From Acidobacteriota bacterium (lineage in GTDB: Bacteria; Acidobacteriota; Terriglobia; Terriglobales; Acidobacteriaceae): a DNA stretch of 64,000 nt. Made by a program: the position numbers and the translations under genes. Positions 1-10,752 of this stretch are shown here, one piece after another. The notes beneath the pieces were generated by a model that did no database searches, was not told the DNA's origin, and saw only the letters and a program-made list of their open reading frames with translations. Where the stretch lies: positions 1 through 64,000 of the forward strand of contig QIAP01000074.1 of the NCBI GenBank assembly GCA_003225075.1. Reading direction: 5' to 3'. Position 1 is the first letter of the stretch; each line of letters begins with the position of its first letter.

Positions 1-1
1 G

Positions 2-574
2 CAACAACTCAGCTTCTTCAACGGTGGTTATGGCCAGCACATGTATCACCCCATGCTGATCTTCGAGCGTCACACCGGATGTCTGCTGGCCGCACGCTTG
101 CGACCGGGAAATGCCTCCAGTCATGCTCGCATCGTGCCCATGCTGCTGCGCTTGGTACCGCGTTTGCAGTCTGCTTTCCCCGCCGTAAAGATCAAACTGC
201 GCGGCGATGCCGGTTTTGCTCTGCCCCTGCTCTACCAGTTCTGCGAGTTCTTCGCTATCGAGTATGTCCTCGACATCCCCGCCAACTGCGTCTTCAAGCG
301 TCGCGCCCAACCACGGCAGAAGCAGTTGCAACGGCGCTATCGCCGCACCCAATTACCCCAGCGCAGCTTTTCCAGCTTCCGCCATCGCCCCCGCAGTTGG
401 CCGCGCCAGCCCCGCATCTGTTACAAGGCCGAACATACCGTCGCCGCAACCAACCTGCGCTTCCTGATCACCAACTGCGACCGCCCTGCCTCTCAGGTCT
501 TCGCTTTCTACAACGATCGCGGAGAGTGCGAGAATCGCTCACTCAAACCACGAGAGTCACCTTTGGCGGAGTGA
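2..574 (+). pseudogene. IS1380-type transposase, truncated at both ends
   Basis: The frame is open from the window edge (first full codon at base 2), so the 5' part lies outside. The translation resembles IS1380-family DDE transposases: a stretch after 'FFNGGYGQH', a central 'LRGDAGFALPLLYQFCE' block holding the catalytic aspartate, 'YVLDIPAN', and a late 'FYNDRGECENR' block. In intact members the last motif continues into an 'IKELK'-like segment. Here similarity stops at about base 540 and the frame runs into unrelated sequence, ending at 574. The C-terminal catalytic part is therefore missing and the element is probably dead. No right terminal inverted repeat was recognised. Confidence 0.72.
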
Positions 575-690
575 AGGCGACAACGTTCACCGCTAACTCC
601 GATACCCAGGTGACAGCGACAGTTCCGACTGGCGCAGTGACCGGCAAGATCGGGATCACCACGCTAGGGAGGCACAGCGATCAGTTCAGG
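553..690 (+). pseudogene. IPT/TIG-domain gene fragment
   Basis: In a frame different from the transposase, bases 553-690 encode a peptide containing 'VTFGGVKATTF', 'SDTQVTATVP' and 'GKIGITT'. This is the usual beta-strand signature of an IPT/TIG immunoglobulin-like domain, common in large acidobacterial secreted or surface proteins. Only about half a domain is present, with no start and no downstream continuation. It is best read as debris of a larger gene that was interrupted or deleted where the transposase remnant ends. Confidence 0.5.
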
Positions 691-864
691 AACCTTTACG
701 GTAATGCCGTAAGGAGGATTTGGTTCAAGAAACACCTGGAGAAAGAATTATCTGGCGAAAAGATTGCACAGGGCGTGACTTCGCAAATGACACTAGGATT
801 CACTTCAGAGGCAAACCGATGACTCTGCTGTGGCCCTCCGTGCGCACGCGGCAGATCTCGATTT

Positions 865-2172
865 TTAGGGCTTCTTGTAAACCATCCCGCCCTTCATCAC
901 GAAATCCACTCTCTCCAAAATGCTGACGTCGGCCAGCGGATCGCCCGGCACCGCCACCATATCGGCCAGCTTGCCGGGTTCAAGCGTCCCGATCTTGTCT
1001 TGCATGCCGAGCAGCTCGGAGGCGGTTAGGGTTGCTGAATGTATGGCTTGCGCCGGTGTCATGCCGAACTTCACCATTGAAGAAAACTCTTTCGCGGGAT
1101 TAACCTTCCAATCGAAACCGCCGGCGTCGGTGCCGAAAGCAATTTTCACCCCCGCCTTCATGGCCCGGCGGAATGTTTCCTCGTGAATCTTCAGCATCTT
1201 CACCCATACTGGAGCACCCTCTTGCGCCCGACCCTGGGCGACGTATTCACCGACGAAAATTGTCGGAACATAGTAGAGGCCTTTGGCCGCCATGGTCCTC
1301 AAGTCTTCATCGCTGATGTAGTTGCCGTGTTCGATGGTGTCCACGCCGGCCTCGACTGAGTTGTGGACGCCGTTCAGCGCCATCGCATGAGACGCGACCT
1401 TGTGACGCTCGCGGTGGGCTTCGTCCACAATGGCCCGCAGCTCCTCCAGAGTGAACGTCGGTATGTCGTCCAGGACGCCGTCCTCGCGGACGCGATAGCT
1501 GCGATCGGAATACACCTTGATCCAGTCGGCGCCGAGCATGAGCTGTTCGCGCACCGCCTTGCGGCCGTCTTCCGGCCCGTCTACGACTTGGACCCCGTGA
1601 GGTACCGGAACGTTGGGCGCGTAACCCAGTAGGGGATATGCTCCGGTAACATCCATGGCGCGACTTGCTACCTGCATGCGCGGCCCGGGAATCACGCCCC
1701 GGTCGATGGCATTGCGCAGATCCACGTCGGCATAGCCCGCGCCCTCGGTCTCCAGATCGCGAATTGTGGTGAAACCATATTCCAGCGCGCGCCGCACGTT
1801 CACCGTCGCCAGAATGGTGCGGTACTCCGGCGATTGCTTCAAAAGCTGCTCATCGTAGTCAGCCGCCGTGATATCGCCCTGCAAGAGCACGTGGGTATGC
1901 GTATCAATCAGGCCGGGCATGCAAGTGTGCGAGGCAAGGTGAATAACGTCCGTGCCGCTTGTATTCGCCGCGGGCCCGATACGGGAAATCTTGTCACCTT
2001 CGATAACTACAAGAACATTCTTGCGAAGCTGATCGGATTTGCCATCGAGCAGGCTGTCGCAAAGAATGTAAGTTGTTTTCGCGGGCGATTGTTCTGGTTT
2101 GCTTTGCGAGGATGCAGGCGAGGTAAGGCTCAAACCGATAAATAAAATCACAAGAAGTCGCATCACGGCCAT
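865..2172 (-). CDS. Secreted metal-dependent amidohydrolase
   Basis: This is an amidohydrolase-superfamily TIM-barrel enzyme with an N-terminal signal peptide (hydrophobic 'LLVILFIGLSLTS', ending near 'ASS'). The metal-site residues are all visible: HxH in 'DTHTHV' near residue 93, a lysine suited to carboxylation in 'ADWIKVY', histidines in 'ASHAM' and 'DTIEHG', and aspartate in 'FGTDAGG'. These resemble secreted imidazolonepropionase- or Xaa-Pro-dipeptidase-like members, but the substrate cannot be told. The ATG at 2172 is preferred over 2214 because the signal peptide then starts at the N-terminus and a purine-rich GAAGAA lies just upstream. The gene is convergent with the transposase debris and probably monocistronic. 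Confidence 0.85.
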   Translation of the reverse strand: MAVMRLLVILFIGLSLTSPASSQSKPEQSPAKTTYILCDSLLDGKSDQLRKNVLVVIEGDKISRIGPAANTSGTDVIHLASHTCMPGLIDTHTHVLLQGDITAADYDEQLLKQSPEYRTILATVNVRRALEYGFTTIRDLETEGAGYADVDLRNAIDRGVIPGPRMQVASRAMDVTGAYPLLGYAPNVPVPHGVQVVDGPEDGRKAVREQLMLGADWIKVYSDRSYRVREDGVLDDIPTFTLEELRAIVDEAHRERHKVASHAMALNGVHNSVEAGVDTIEHGNYISDEDLRTMAAKGLYYVPTIFVGEYVAQGRAQEGAPVWVKMLKIHEETFRRAMKAGVKIAFGTDAGGFDWKVNPAKEFSSMVKFGMTPAQAIHSATLTASELLGMQDKIGTLEPGKLADMVAVPGDPLADVSILERVDFVMKGGMVYKKP

Positions 2173-2596
2173 CCATTCTTCTGACGCGCAAGCGCGTCCA
2201 TGGTTCATTCGCATTCTCTATCAGAACGGCGAACTAACTTACAACCGACCACTACTTTTCTGCATTTCCTGTGCGCCCATGTGGAAATTACGGCTGGCGA
2301 GTGTAGCAAACTTTGGATTTGTGCGGAGAGATTTGCTAAAAACACGCCTACAAACGTTGTAAACAAAGCGCTGCGCAATTTATTCCCAGACTCTCTCTCG
2401 CGCGAAAATTGTTAGACATTTTTTTTCAAACTGCACCAATCTTTTGGAATTGACCGCGACTGATATGCCGCGTACATTCGTCGCACCTCGGCCGACATTT
2501 CCCAGCCAGAAATTGACAGAGAATTTGTAGAGCAAAACTACCGGCAGCATTAGCAGACTTAAAGTCCCAATTCATCTCTCCCTCCCCCAAGGGCGA
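2173..2596. other. Intergenic spacer, nothing recognised
   Basis: About 420 bases lie between the divergently transcribed amidohydrolase and the small PGDYG-like gene. The spacer is comparatively AT-rich, as expected for a divergent promoter region. I see no RNA gene, no strong hairpin with a T-run, and no open frame with a convincing start. Confidence 0.5.
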
Positions 2597-2905
2597 ATGC
2601 ACGTGAGCAATGCAGCAAGTGAATGGAGAATCTACCGCACACGATTTCTGATTAGCGCCAGGCAACTGACCGAATCATTCTCTTTGGTGGATGCACTCGG
2701 TCGCGAGCATCACGGTGAGCCAGGGGATTACCTGGTGGAGTCCTCCGATGGTGCGCAGCGGATTGCCCCGCGCGAAATCTTTGAAGACATCTACGTGCCC
2801 ATCGGCGCGGCTGGTGAAAACTGGCCCGTGCCGGATAAGCGAGCTCTGCCATTGGAACCGGCGGCTGCCCGTCGCACGGCCTCGCGGCGCGCCATTATGG
2901 TCTAA
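2597..2905 (+). CDS. Small PGDYG-like protein
   Basis: This 102-residue protein has a central 'PGDYLVESSDG...I....FEDIYVP' pattern, which resembles the small PGDYG-type domain ('PGD[YW]xV...DG...I....F...Y.P') found in uncharacterised bacterial and phage proteins. No signal peptide or membrane segment is seen. The ATG at 2597 has AAGGG four bases upstream, so the start is plausible. Function is unknown. Just downstream lies the nrdJ promoter region; the gene is probably not part of that transcript. Confidence 0.6.
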   Translation: MHVSNAASEWRIYRTRFLISARQLTESFSLVDALGREHHGEPGDYLVESSDGAQRIAPREIFEDIYVPIGAAGENWPVPDKRALPLEPAAARRTASRRAIMV

Positions 2906-2974
2906 GTGGAAAAAGTGTCTTTTTGTGGTTAGTCGGGCAGTGGGGGCTCGCATCTGTGCCGTTAAGCTGTTGAT

Positions 2975-3026
2975 ATACAATATATAGCGATACCCTCTTG
3001 ACAGGTACTATATACAGGCGTACTGT
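2975..3026 (+). promoter_or_regulatory. Two NrdR-type boxes on a sigma-70 promoter
   Basis: A good sigma-70 promoter is visible: TTGACA (2998-3003), a 17-base spacer, and TACTGT (3021-3026). Two copies of a NrdR-box-like sequence overlap it. Box 1 (2975-2990, ATACAATATATAGCGA) matches the consensus ACACWATATATWGTGT at 13 of 16 positions. Box 2 (3005-3020) matches at 10 of 16 and lies between -35 and -10. Their equivalent bases are 30 bp apart, the helical spacing usual for tandem NrdR boxes. NrdR is the ATP/dATP-sensing repressor of ribonucleotide reductase genes, and nrdJ follows downstream, so the assignment fits its context. The match is by eye. Confidence 0.65.
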
Positions 3027-3032
3027 AGCGAT

Positions 3033-3282
3033 CCCATAAGGTGATGCAGGCCCCCGAAATCGGCAATGGAAGAGTTCGGCGGCTAAGAAAAAACTGGGGC
3101 GGACGCGTCGGTTGAGGTGACCCCGCACCGCCCCGTCAACTGGTTCCGTTCCCCGTAAGTGAACGGAACCGCAGCAGGCCTGTCCGGCATGCTGCGGGTT
3201 GGAGCGCGTGGCTTGCGGTGGCTGTTCCCCCGGTTCGGCGTCAGCCGAATATCCCCTCGGGGGATTGACTTGGCATCATTTT
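3033..3282 (+). ncRNA. Predicted structured leader RNA upstream of nrdJ
   Basis: From the expected start site near 3033 the transcript can close on itself. Bases 3038-3047 pair with 3273-3282 (10 pairs, two G-U) and 3051-3057 (CCCCCGA) pair with 3257-3263. Inside are hairpins 3096-3102/3128-3134, 3142-3151/3161-3170 (10 perfect pairs), 3171-3176/3190-3195 and 3234-3239/3244-3249. CCCCCG at 3227-3232 competes with 3051-3056 for the same partner, giving two mutually exclusive folds. I could not match it to 6S, tmRNA, SRP, RNase P or the cobalamin riboswitch. It could be a cis-regulatory leader of the nrdJ operon or an independent RNA. Confidence 0.45.
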
Positions 3283-3421
3283 GGCACCGCCTTTAAGGCG
3301 GGGATTGATCGTCGTGGCGGCAAGCTTTACAGAGGTGAAATTGGTCGAACCGCGGCCACTGCCACCTTCTGCCGCGCCGCTAGTCCGGAGTGTCGCGGCT
3401 TGGAGGCGAAGGGAGCCCTCG

Positions 3422-4075
3422 ATGGAAGGTTTAGCCCGCCTGGTTGCTGATTCCCTGGCACGACATGGTTTCGAGACGCCCTTAGATTACCGTCGCCTGC
3501 AATGGTCGCGCTGGTTTCGCTGTGAATCCAGCTTTAGCTTCCTTTTAGTTCCCGGCGAATCCGGCCTGTTTGCCTTGGGCGAGGAAGTGGTGGCGCCGGG
3601 CGAGGTCCCTGCTACCGGCGGCAAACGCATGCTGGCCATATTTCAGATCGCCGAGGCCGCTGATCTCGGTATGGCAATGGCACGTCTTTTCGCTCCCAAC
3701 AGCCCGCTGCGTCAACGATTCGCCGAGGGGCGCTGCTTCGCCCGCTATGTGGTAATCGAAGATGATGTCCAGCGGCGCACGGCTCTCGCAGCCCTGCAGC
3801 AGTGGCTGGCATCGGCGGTTGAATCGGTATCAGGCATTCCGGCTGACTTCTTCCACCTAGGTGAGCCGTCACAAAGCACGTCCGTGGAGACGAAGCAGGT
3901 ACGAGACATTCGTGAGGAGACGACGCCAGTCGCATTGCCGCTGACTGAGCCGGAAAGCCGAGAGCTTTTTCCCGGAAAGAGACAGTCTGAAAACGTTTGT
4001 GAGAGAAGCAGACCAGCCGAAACCCCGCGGCGTGAAAAAATGGTGCAGCCGGCGCCATTACCGTCCGGTTTTTAG
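3422..4075 (+). CDS. Conserved hypothetical protein upstream of nrdJ
   Basis: The family was not recognised. From the ATG at 3422 the product is 217 residues. The first ~150 look like a globular alpha/beta domain ('LDYRRLQWSRWFRCE', 'GKRMLAIFQIAEAADLGMAMARLF', 'CFARYVVIEDD', 'ALQQWLAS'). The last ~60 are charged, Pro/Glu/Arg-rich and probably disordered. ATG 3422 is chosen because GAAGGGAG lies about seven bases upstream; the frame stays open to a TTG at 3281 but that part looks non-coding. No signal peptide or membrane helix. It sits between the NrdR-type promoter and nrdJ (59-base gap), so it is probably co-transcribed with the reductase. Confidence 0.7.
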   Translation: MEGLARLVADSLARHGFETPLDYRRLQWSRWFRCESSFSFLLVPGESGLFALGEEVVAPGEVPATGGKRMLAIFQIAEAADLGMAMARLFAPNSPLRQRFAEGRCFARYVVIEDDVQRRTALAALQQWLASAVESVSGIPADFFHLGEPSQSTSVETKQVRDIREETTPVALPLTEPESRELFPGKRQSENVCERSRPAETPRREKMVQPAPLPSGF

Positions 4076-4134
4076 GCCCAAGGATCACGGAATCAACCAG
4101 TTGTGGTTCGGAATCTAATCAGGAGAGAGAAGAG

Positions 4135-7164
<3,030 letters not shown>

Positions 7165-7199
7165 ACTTGACGCCAGATCATTAGCTCTCAATTAAAAAC

Positions 7200-7239
7200 T
7201 TCCTACTCCGTTTGGTCTATATACCTAACGGAGTAGGAA
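7200..7239. repeat. Perfect 13-bp inverted repeat
   Basis: TTCCTACTCCGTT (7200-7212) is exactly complementary to 7227-7239, leaving a 14-base loop. No T-run follows on either strand, so it is not an ordinary intrinsic terminator. It lies 36 bases after nrdJ and immediately before the truncated Fic fragment, so it may mark the end of a lost mobile element, or it may form a processing or 3'-end hairpin for nrdJ mRNA. Confidence 0.6.
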
Positions 7240-7246
7240 TCTAAGA

Positions 7247-7543
7247 TGTAAGGATACCCCCCTCCATCAAGCTGCGTATGTGCTCTGGAAAGTAAAACAC
7301 ATTCATCCCTTTAACGGTGGGAATGGGCGCGTGGCAAGGGCGCTGGCGTATCTGGTGATGGCTTCAAAAGTTGCGCCGATATTCAAGGGAGAGCCACTTC
7401 CCGCAAAACTCAAGAAACGCAAGAGCGAGTATGTGACAGGTCTGAAGGCAGCCGATAAGGGTAATTTGGGCCCCCTTCAGAACCTCGTATTGGAGTGCTT
7501 CCAAGAACAGATCGCGGAAATCTCGTTAATGCTCAAAGTCTGA
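7247..7543 (+). pseudogene. Fic/DOC-family protein, N-terminally truncated remnant
   Basis: The frame carries the Fic core motif 'HPFNGGNGRVAR' preceded by the usual helix ('LHQAAYVLWKVKHI'). Fic enzymes transfer AMP or related groups to target proteins, using the motif histidine. The canonical motif is HPFx(D/E)GNGRxxR; here the metal-binding acidic residue is Gly. Only about the last 95 residues are present, whereas a Fic fold needs roughly 150 including helices before the motif. No good start or ribosome site exists; a GTG at 7280 falls inside the core. Loss of both the N-terminus and the acidic residue argues for a dead remnant. Confidence 0.7.
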
Positions 7544-7786
7544 ACTTCTGGATCGAAATGTCTTCGGCTTCAGGGCCGCAATCCCGATTCGGGAATTTCG
7601 TTCGGGGAAAAGCGGAGTTTTCTCGATTTGAGAAAAATCTTGTCAAGCCCCTTTGGGAGGCGGTTTTCGCGTAAGTTGTTCATTGTATTGGGAAGATAAT
7701 GGTTCCGAAAATGTCCCATTCACCCCCTCGGATTTGCTAGCCTAAATATAGGGGCAGAATTTCTGGCCCCCCAAGGACATTAGGAA

Positions 7787-7880
7787 GCGTGCCAGACGCG
7801 CGTTTGTGCGCCCAAAAACGGGGCGCGTCGCGCGGCACGCCTAGATCCTTCGCCCGGCAAAGGACGCCGGGCTCCAGGAT
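7787..7880. repeat. Two adjacent palindromic elements (REP-like)
   Basis: Two strong hairpins lie side by side. First: GCGTGCC (7787-7793) with 7834-7840, enclosing GACGCGC (7795-7801) with 7823-7829. Second: ATCCT (7845-7849) with 7876-7880, enclosing CCCGGC (7853-7858) with 7866-7871. The second, framed by 'ATCCTTCG' and 'CAGGATGAC', resembles short palindromes often seen between genes in acidobacterial genomes (from memory). The spacer 7544-7786 before them contains nothing I recognise. Confidence 0.5.
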
Positions 7881-7999
7881 GACATTTTTTCTTGAGGATT
7901 GATTTGTTTTGAGACGCGGCTGATTCGGGCCGCGTTTTTATTTTGGCGACGGTGCAGGCACAAAAACAGAGGAAAGAGACGGGCCGAACTCATGAGGAA

Positions 8000-8113
8000 A
8001 AACAACGTGAAGAAAAACAAGAATGTGAAAAAAGACGAGAATGGGAAAAAGGCGAGAACGCGAAAAAAGATAAGAATACGAAAAAAGACAACGTGAAGAA
8101 AAATAGAAAGAAG
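8000..8113 (+). repeat. Degenerate purine-rich tandem repeat
   Basis: Bases 8000-8113 are a run of related 9-12-base units of the type GAAAAA-rAnrAr, almost entirely A and G on the plus strand. Two frames translate as Lys/Asn/Arg-rich strings. It immediately precedes the PD-(D/E)XK gene. It may be an expanded lysine-rich N-terminus or non-coding. Confidence 0.5.
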
Positions 8114-8636
8114 ATGCGGGGAAGCCGGCTGAAGGGGTGCAAGGAACGCGGGGAGCGGGCCCGAGCTATGTTTTATGGCGCGGGCGGCGGAAGAGGGAGT
8201 GAGAGTTTTCAAGCCGCACGGGGATTGTGCCAAATACGACGTGGGAGTGGAATATCGCGGGCGATTTTTGCGGGTGCAGGTGAAATCCACGATCTTCAAG
8301 CGACGCGGGGAAGGGTACAGCTTAAATGTGATGGGTCCCAAACGTAAGCGCTATGAGAGTGAAGTGCTGGATTTTTTTGCGGTGTATTTGATCCCAATTG
8401 ATGCCTGGTACATCATTCCATATGAACTGACGGGCTGGAAGAACTGCTCGCTGCATTTCACGCCGAACAGCCCTCGCCACAAATACCGGCGATATCGGGA
8501 GGCATGGCATTTGCTGCGAGGCGAGGGAAGGATCGAGACGCTGCACGGGTGCGCGGAAGAGGAATCGTTTTGTGCGTCGAGTGCCGATGGGTGGGAGTTC
8601 GCCATTCGGGCGATGCACGGCGAGGGACAGCAATGA
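8114..8636 (+). pseudogene. PD-(D/E)XK nuclease-like gene with frameshift
   Basis: The main part (8175-8636) encodes 'VFKPHGDCAKYDVGVEYRG' then 'LRVQVKST', the D...QxK core of the PD-(D/E)XK endonuclease group that includes intron-associated nucleases. The expected N-terminus ('LKGCKERGERARAMF') is present in a neighbouring frame from the ATG at 8114. The two frames join at a T4 run (8171-8174): with one T fewer the protein would read '...RAMF-MARAAEEGVRV...' without interruption. The gene is thus broken by +1, slips during expression, or contains a sequence error. The downstream frame alone could start at ATG 8175. C-terminal 'WYIIPYEL' fits the family. Natural substrate unknown. Confidence 0.7.
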
Positions 8637-8740
8637 TCGAGCGTTTCATGATCTAATACGCGGTCTAACGAAACAGACGCGGGACGCCGCCGTGGGTTCT
8701 GCCAGACGTCTGTTACTCGCCAGGTAGGAGGGCCGTTTCC

Positions 8741-9721
8741 ATGAAATTGCTGTGGAGGTTGCGACACGCAATGTGGGCGCTGTGTCTTCTCGTCTGCGCC
8801 TTGGCCTACATGGTTTCGTCGGTGGCTGTCGCTGGGCCCGACCGGCAAGTGGCCGTCACGGTGGATGACTTGCCGGCGGGGGCGGCGAATGCCATGTCGG
8901 CGGCGACGATTACCGAGATGACATCCAAGTTGCTGGCGGCTTTGCGGCAACAAAAGGTTCCTGCCGTCGGATTCGTGAATGAGAAAAAACTCTATAAGTT
9001 CGGCGAAGTGGACGAAAGGATCAAAGCTCTCGGCATGTGGGTGGACTCGGGCTTTGAACTTGGGAACCACACTTATAGTCACTCGTCGCTGAACAGGGTT
9101 GGGTTGCAAGCGTGGGAGGACGACGTCATACAGGGCGAGTCGGTGACACGGCTTTTGCTGGCCCAGCACAATATGAAGCTGAGATATTTCCGGCATCCGT
9201 ATTTGGACACGGGGCGGGATCTGGAGACGCGGCGCCAGGCGGAAGCGTTTCTTGTCGCCCGCGGGTATCACATTGCTCCGGTGACGCTTGATGCGTGGGA
9301 CTGGATGTATGGGGGAGTTTACGAAGACGCCAAGAAACGCGCGGATGTGATGCTGCAACAGCAACTGGTCAAAAGTTATCTGGAGTATACCGACGCGGTG
9401 TTCGCGTATTCGGAACAGTTGTCAAAGGAAATCATTGGGTACGAGCCCAAACAGATTTTGCTGCTGCATGGCAATCAATTGGAAGCCGACCACTTCAATG
9501 AGCTGGCCGAGGTGATCAGAAAGCGCGGGTACCGGTTCATCACGCTGGAAGATGCGTTGAGCGATCAGGCTTATAGCCTGCCGGACACGTTTGTGGGCGA
9601 AGAAGGGACGGGCTGGCTCGATCACTGGGCGATTACGCGGGGCAAGCCTCCACAGGGTGCGCCGGAGTTTCCGGCGTGGGTGATTGAAAAGTCGAGGGCG
9701 ATTCAGAAACCGCCGCCATAG
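8741..9721 (+). CDS. Secreted polysaccharide deacetylase family protein (NodB fold)
   Basis: This 326-residue protein has an N-terminal signal sequence (hydrophobic residues 10-30, 'VAVAGP' near the cleavage region) and a NodB homology domain. Visible motifs: 'TVDDLP' (catalytic and metal Asp-Asp, 42-43), 'GNHTYSHSS' (metal HxxxH), 'RHPYLDTG' (motif 3) and 'LLLHG' (motif 5 histidine). Such enzymes remove acetyl groups from cell-wall or other polysaccharides, so a periplasmic peptidoglycan or glycan deacetylase is likely but the substrate is not shown. It stands alone between two frameshifted genes. AGGAGG lies upstream of the ATG (spacing about 10). Confidence 0.88.
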   Translation: MKLLWRLRHAMWALCLLVCALAYMVSSVAVAGPDRQVAVTVDDLPAGAANAMSAATITEMTSKLLAALRQQKVPAVGFVNEKKLYKFGEVDERIKALGMWVDSGFELGNHTYSHSSLNRVGLQAWEDDVIQGESVTRLLLAQHNMKLRYFRHPYLDTGRDLETRRQAEAFLVARGYHIAPVTLDAWDWMYGGVYEDAKKRADVMLQQQLVKSYLEYTDAVFAYSEQLSKEIIGYEPKQILLLHGNQLEADHFNELAEVIRKRGYRFITLEDALSDQAYSLPDTFVGEEGTGWLDHWAITRGKPPQGAPEFPAWVIEKSRAIQKPPP

Positions 9722-9770
9722 GTGGCGGCTGAACGTCCGCCGTACGTGCGCGAAATGATGCAGGAGAGAT

Positions 9771-10170
9771 TCAGGCGGCTTTGCGCTCCTGCACGTCCTT
9801 CTCTTTCTCTTTTACTTTGATGTCCACTTGCTCGTGCTTGATGTCGAGGCGTAGCCGGTTATAGATGCTCATGTATTGGTTGGCGACCCACACCAGGGCG
9901 AACAGGGCGAGCAGGTAGCCACGCCAATCCGAATAGAGCAGCTTGTAGCGTGATGATGAGAAATAAGATCGTGACGTAGTAGCTGAAGCAAAATTCACAG
10001 GTAAACAGATAGAAGAATTTTCGCTTCAATACGCTGCGTGCTTCCTGGCATTCCCGTTTGCAGTATTCGCGCGGCTCGCGAAAGATTTCTTCGTGGGTGA
10101 CCGTCCAGGCAACACAGGCGATGGGAATTGCCAGGGCGAAAAGCCAGAAGAGATTAAGCGTAATGGACAT
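9771..10170 (-). pseudogene. Small membrane protein gene with frameshift
   Basis: From the ATG at 10170 the frame encodes a signal-anchor ('SITLNLFWLFALAIPI'), 'THEEIFREPREYCKRECQ', then 'CEFCFSYYVTILFLIIT', after which it leaves the conserved pattern. The expected continuation ('RYKLLYSDWRGYLLALFALVWVANQ' region, then a charged coiled tail) is in the next frame and ends at 9771. The two meet near 9948-9955. Joined, they would form a ~130-residue three-helix membrane protein with a cysteine pair. Function unknown. Either a real frameshift mutation or a one-base sequence error. Confidence 0.6.
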
Positions 10171-10245
10171 GCCAAAACATCCGGGGACAAAGCTTTGATG
10201 CAAAAAGCTTTGTTGCAGCGGCGCAAAATGGCACAATGAGGTCGC

Positions 10246-10467
10246 ATGGCGAGACCACAGCCGCAAAATCCGTCTGAAGATTTTTCTCGCGATGAACAAG
10301 GCGGTCCGCAGGAGAAATTGCCGCCTTCTTTCGTTCCGGAAATTGACCGGCTGCAAGCTGAGCTATCGCGCTTCTGTCCAAATTGTTCGGCGCGGTTGCA
10401 GGAACATCGCTGCAAGCTAAGTTGCCCGCAGTGCGGCTTCTATCTGAGCTGTTCGGATTTCTACTGA
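10246..10467 (+). CDS. Small zinc-ribbon protein
   Basis: This 73-residue protein ends in a compact zinc-ribbon pattern: '[14 protein letters not shown]' followed by '[14 protein letters not shown]', giving two CxxC knuckles and additional cysteines. The first 35 residues are polar and probably disordered. It is divergent from the frameshifted membrane-protein gene, with a 75-base shared upstream region. Such short ribbons often bind nucleic acid or partner proteins; no specific role can be assigned. The following 285 bases up to osmC contain nothing recognised. Confidence 0.68.
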   Translation: MARPQPQNPSEDFSRDEQGGPQEKLPPSFVPEIDRLQAELSRFCPNCSARLQEHRCKLSCPQCGFYLSCSDFY

Positions 10468-10752
10468 GGTATACGGATTTCTACCGATTGACTCGGCTCT
10501 CGTGAAGGATTAATCTGGCTGTCGAGATGGGGTGAGGACGGTACAGGTTTTTGCCGTTTCCTCTGTTTCAGGCCGGCCGAAGGAGAACGGCAGCCAGGCT
10601 GGCCACGTCCCTCACCTCGTCAGCATCTTCTTTTCAAATCTTCAATCCTTCTCTGTTTCAAAAACTGACGACGCCTACCTGCCTCGCGCTAAACATGGTG
10701 CTCCGTCTACAATGGCCGGGCACGAATTTCAAATAGTAATCAGGAGACAAGC

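Noticed and set aside
3033-3282. Cobalamin riboswitch upstream of nrdJ
   Set aside because: No B12 box (AGCCCGGAGACCTGCC-like), and only a vague match to the GCCCCCGCAACTG element. The fold is described instead as an unassigned structured leader.
3033-3282. 6S, tmRNA, SRP or RNase P RNA
   Set aside because: Checked for the tmRNA CCA end, the SRP GGAAG-type loop and the RNase P core sequences by eye. None is present, and the multibranched shape does not suit 6S.
3199-3450. Plus-strand ORF within the leader region
   Set aside because: Overlaps the predicted RNA structure, has no ribosome site and has an unconvincing composition.
8351-9364. Long minus-strand ORF (337 codons) antisense to the nuclease and deacetylase genes
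   Set aside because: Arg/His/Pro-rich shadow of two genes with clear family motifs on the plus strand.
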